Assembly (NCBI RefSeq): GCF_029714405.1
Contig: NZ_CP121650.1
Coordinates: 2,361,001-2,425,000, forward strand
Direction of reading: 5' to 3'
DNA: 64,000 nucleotides
Origin: Bradyrhizobium sp. CB82
GTDB lineage: Bacteria > Pseudomonadota > Alphaproteobacteria > Rhizobiales > Xanthobacteraceae
Made by a program: the position numbers and the translations under genes. Of the stretch, positions 62,515 to 64,000 are shown one piece after another; position 1 is the first letter of the stretch, and every line of letters begins with the position of its first letter. The notes under the pieces were generated by a model. That model was not told the origin of the DNA and made no database searches. It saw nothing but the letters and a program-made list of their open reading frames with translations.

Positions 62515-62691
62515 TCACTCCCCCCGCAAAATCATAGTGAAGCAATTATCAAATAGTTTTCCGTCTTGACCGATCAGCTTAGTATCTGGGATGTCTCCCC
62601 GGCTTGTAAATGTGCAACGCTCGTCACTTTCTTCTTCACCGTGTTCCGGGTCAGGAACGCGCTGAAGCAAGCCCCAGCGCATTAGCATCAT
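62515..62691 (-). CDS. Hypothetical 58-residue ORF joined to SRAP sequence
   Basis: The first residues MMLMRWGL look like the 'MRWGL' segment of an SRAP protein. The rest (PDPEHGEEESDERCTFTSRG, then DIPDTKLIGQDGKLFDNCFT and a short end) does not. So the ORF may be a chimera created when AT-richer DNA entered the SRAP gene, or it may start by chance in SRAP debris. It is followed 3 bases later by the basic protein gene. No close ribosome binding site was seen. Confidence 0.4.
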   Translation of the reverse strand: MMLMRWGLLQRVPDPEHGEEESDERCTFTSRGDIPDTKLIGQDGKLFDNCFTMILRGE

Positions 62692-62795
62692 CTCCGGCTG
62701 AAGTGTTGCGGATTACTGGCGCTGGATAGTTGGGAGGATGCCGGGCATCGGCTGCAAGTTGCCGACGAAGCGCCACGCGGAAGAGCGCGACCGCT
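62655..62795 (-). pseudogene. SRAP N-terminal fragment with frameshifts
   Basis: Read across frames, the segment gives EAQLAVALFRVALR, then VGNLQPMPGILP, then NYPAPVIRNT, then PEMMLMRWGL. This is the order of blocks in the N-terminal part of bradyrhizobial SRAP proteins, from memory. At least three frame changes are needed. The C-terminal piece at 62130-62262 lies downstream on the same strand, as expected if one gene was broken. Confidence 0.65.
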
Positions 62796-62940
62796 AATTG
62801 AGCTTCCGGCGAAGGTTCTTGACGATCCCTCGAAGGTCTGCGGCGTACTGTTCGATGATCCGGCGAACCTCTTCTCGTCGCGATGGCTTGGGTGGCGACT
62901 TGTCCTCTCCCGGGTGATGTGGTTCTTCGCCCAGCTTCAT
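62794..62940 (-). CDS. 48-residue hypothetical protein
   Basis: MKLGEEPHHPGEDKSPPKPS followed by RREEVRRIIEQYAADLRGIV and a basic end (KNLRRKLN). The second half is a charged amphipathic helix. I recall near-identical small proteins in bradyrhizobia, which supports it as a real gene. A perfect FixK-type palindrome is centred 41 bp upstream of the ATG. The ribosome binding site is weak, so a leaderless or nearly leaderless message is possible. Confidence 0.55.
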   Translation of the reverse strand: MKLGEEPHHPGEDKSPPKPSRREEVRRIIEQYAADLRGIVKNLRRKLN

Positions 62941-62974
62941 GCCCCGACAAGTCACCCGACAAAAGTCGAGCACG

Positions 62975-62988
62975 TTGATCTAAATCAA
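62975..62988. promoter_or_regulatory. FixK/FNR-type box
   Basis: TTGATCTAAATCAA is a perfect TTGAT-N4-ATCAA palindrome. It is centred 41-42 bp before the leftward ATG at 62940. The class II position would put the transcript start at the ATG itself. Confidence 0.6.
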
Positions 62989-62999
62989 AGAGCGACGAC

Positions 63000-63260
<261 letters not shown>

Positions 63261-63531
63261 CGGGATCACCGGCATCGCCTTGTCGGACGATGTACCCACC
63301 CGCCGATGATCCCCGACACGAAGTGCGGCCTTCCCGCGATGGCTTGCGTCTCAGCGATGCAGAAGGCCAGGCGTACTTCAGGATGCCAGTAACCCGCATC
63401 GGTCCCAGTGCATTCTCCCTATTTTGGTCACCTTTTGATCGCGATGTGAGTAGTCAATATTGCCCGCAGCTAAGAGCCAATATTGCTCGCAGCTAAGGGC
63501 CAATGATTTCAACAGCGAAGCGGATTGCAGA
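63261..63531. other. Region before the terminal gene
   Basis: About 270 bp. The left part has more gene debris on the leftward strand that I could not assign. The right part is AT-richer and carries the 23-bp tandem repeat listed separately. Confidence 0.4.
63455..63500. repeat. 23-bp tandem direct repeat
   Basis: CAATATTGCCCGCAGCTAAG with AGC (63455-63477) is followed at once by CAATATTGCTCGCAGCTAAG with GGC (63478-63500), two mismatches in 23. A third CAAT begins afterwards. It ends 32 bp before the start of the terminal gene and may be a regulatory or leader element. Confidence 0.8.
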
Positions 63532-64000
63532 ATGCGATTGAAAAGCGCTGCATTATTTGCCGTTGGGTTGTTGTTTGTCAGTTTTTGGCTGCATGGCGGC
63601 GCTCGATGTCAAACTTCACTGGCCCCGCCGCCCCCGGTGACCGACCAAGGTTCGCCACCAGCGGCTACGTGCCACTGGGGCGGTCTCAATGTGTGCAGCA
63701 ACCCGGCGACAGGCAAAGGTTCGTCGCCTCCGCCGACAATGGCGCCAGAAGTTCCGATGTATCCGCCGCCCGTGATCCTTGCCTCGCCGCCATCGGCGGC
63801 CGCCAAAGGTTCGTCGCCATCGGCCACCAAAAACGTTTTTCCACCAAAGGCGACCGACGAAGTTCCAGCGCGAACGGCGACCGCCAAAAGTTCGCCGCCA
63901 CCGGCCACCAAAAACGTTTCTCCGCCAATGGCGACCGACGACGTTCCAGCGCGAACAGCGACCGCCAAAGGTTCGTCACGATCCGCAGCCGCCAAGAACT
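63532..64000 (+). CDS. Secreted proline-rich protein with 27-residue repeats, 3' truncated by window edge
   Basis: The frame is open from the ATG at 63532 to the window end (156 codons). A signal peptide (LKSAALFAVGLLFVSFWLHG) leads into a Pro-rich region with a Cys pair (ATCHWGGLNVCSNPATG). Then come repeats of a 27-residue unit beginning AKGSSPSATKNVFPPKATDE and ending VPARTAT (81-bp period from 63802, 63883 and 63964; the third is cut off). An antisense frame is also open but lacks export features. It is probably a surface or wall-spanning protein. No family recognised. Confidence 0.6.
   Translation, partial: MRLKSAALFAVGLLFVSFWLHGGARCQTSLAPPPPVTDQGSPPAATCHWGGLNVCSNPATGKGSSPPPTMAPEVPMYPPPVILASPPSAAAKGSSPSATKNVFPPKATDEVPARTATAKSSPPPATKNVSPPMATDDVPARTATAKGSSRSAAAKN

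Overview
The window looks like chromosome from a Bradyrhizobium-type alphaproteobacterium (Rhizobiales). The inference rests on high GC, a fragment strongly resembling the characterised Bradyrhizobium D-tartrate dehydratase, an intracellular PHB depolymerase, Irr-type iron control elements before bfd and bfr, CtrA-type and FixK-type boxes, a TPP-riboswitch thi operon, and many intergenic palindromic repeats. I saw no rRNA, tRNA, CRISPR array, intact insertion sequence or prophage.

Layout. 1-5 kb: tartrate dehydratase end, a GIY-YIG protein between two identical repeats, malonyl-CoA decarboxylase, and a divergent AraC regulator/MFS exporter pair. 5-12 kb: CPA2 antiporter with a Usp-like tail, converging on an RND pump and its lipoprotein adaptor. 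12-18 kb: flavin monooxygenase with cupin gene and AraC regulator, a tautomerase divergent from a TetR regulator with two candidate operators, and a HerA-like ATPase. 18-22 kb: an HlyD-like protein plus a processive GT2 synthase, similar in plan to the rhizobial bgsBA mixed-linkage beta-glucan locus. 22-31 kb: PHB depolymerase, a glutathione transferase behind a sigma-54-like promoter, AraC/GyrI regulator, SMP-30 protein, GNAT and GMC oxidoreductase. 30-35 kb: MoxR ATPase and VWA protein head to head, then two sulfurtransferases. 35-42 kb: envelope and translation genes (L,D-transpeptidase, EttA, MltB-type transglycosylase). 43-44 kb: bfd and bfr, each behind an Irr-type box. 44-51 kb: many small genes, including a collagen-like protein, a Fis-type regulator with a CtrA-type box and two pairs of small secreted paralogues. 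51-56.4 kb: thiO-thiS-thiG-thiE-thiC behind one TPP riboswitch and closed by a hairpin. 56.5-60 kb: transglycosylase with a CtrA-type box, PRC-barrel protein and ABC binding protein. 60.8-61.8 kb: two Rnk-like proteins and a 32-residue membrane peptide.

The last 2 kb (62.1-64 kb) is accessory-like. Pieces of an SRAP (YedK-type) gene lie scattered, one abutting an mnmE fragment; two small AT-rich ORFs sit where the middle of the SRAP gene should be. A proline-rich secreted protein with 81-bp repeats runs off the end. Gene remnants elsewhere (receiver domain, PPOX flavoprotein, SDR, mug, histidine kinase) and at least four recurring palindrome families show repeated small-scale rearrangement. 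I found no clear complete novel system; the best leads are the repeat-flanked GIY-YIG gene, the SRAP/mnmE mosaic, the nested palindromes and the bgsBA-like locus.
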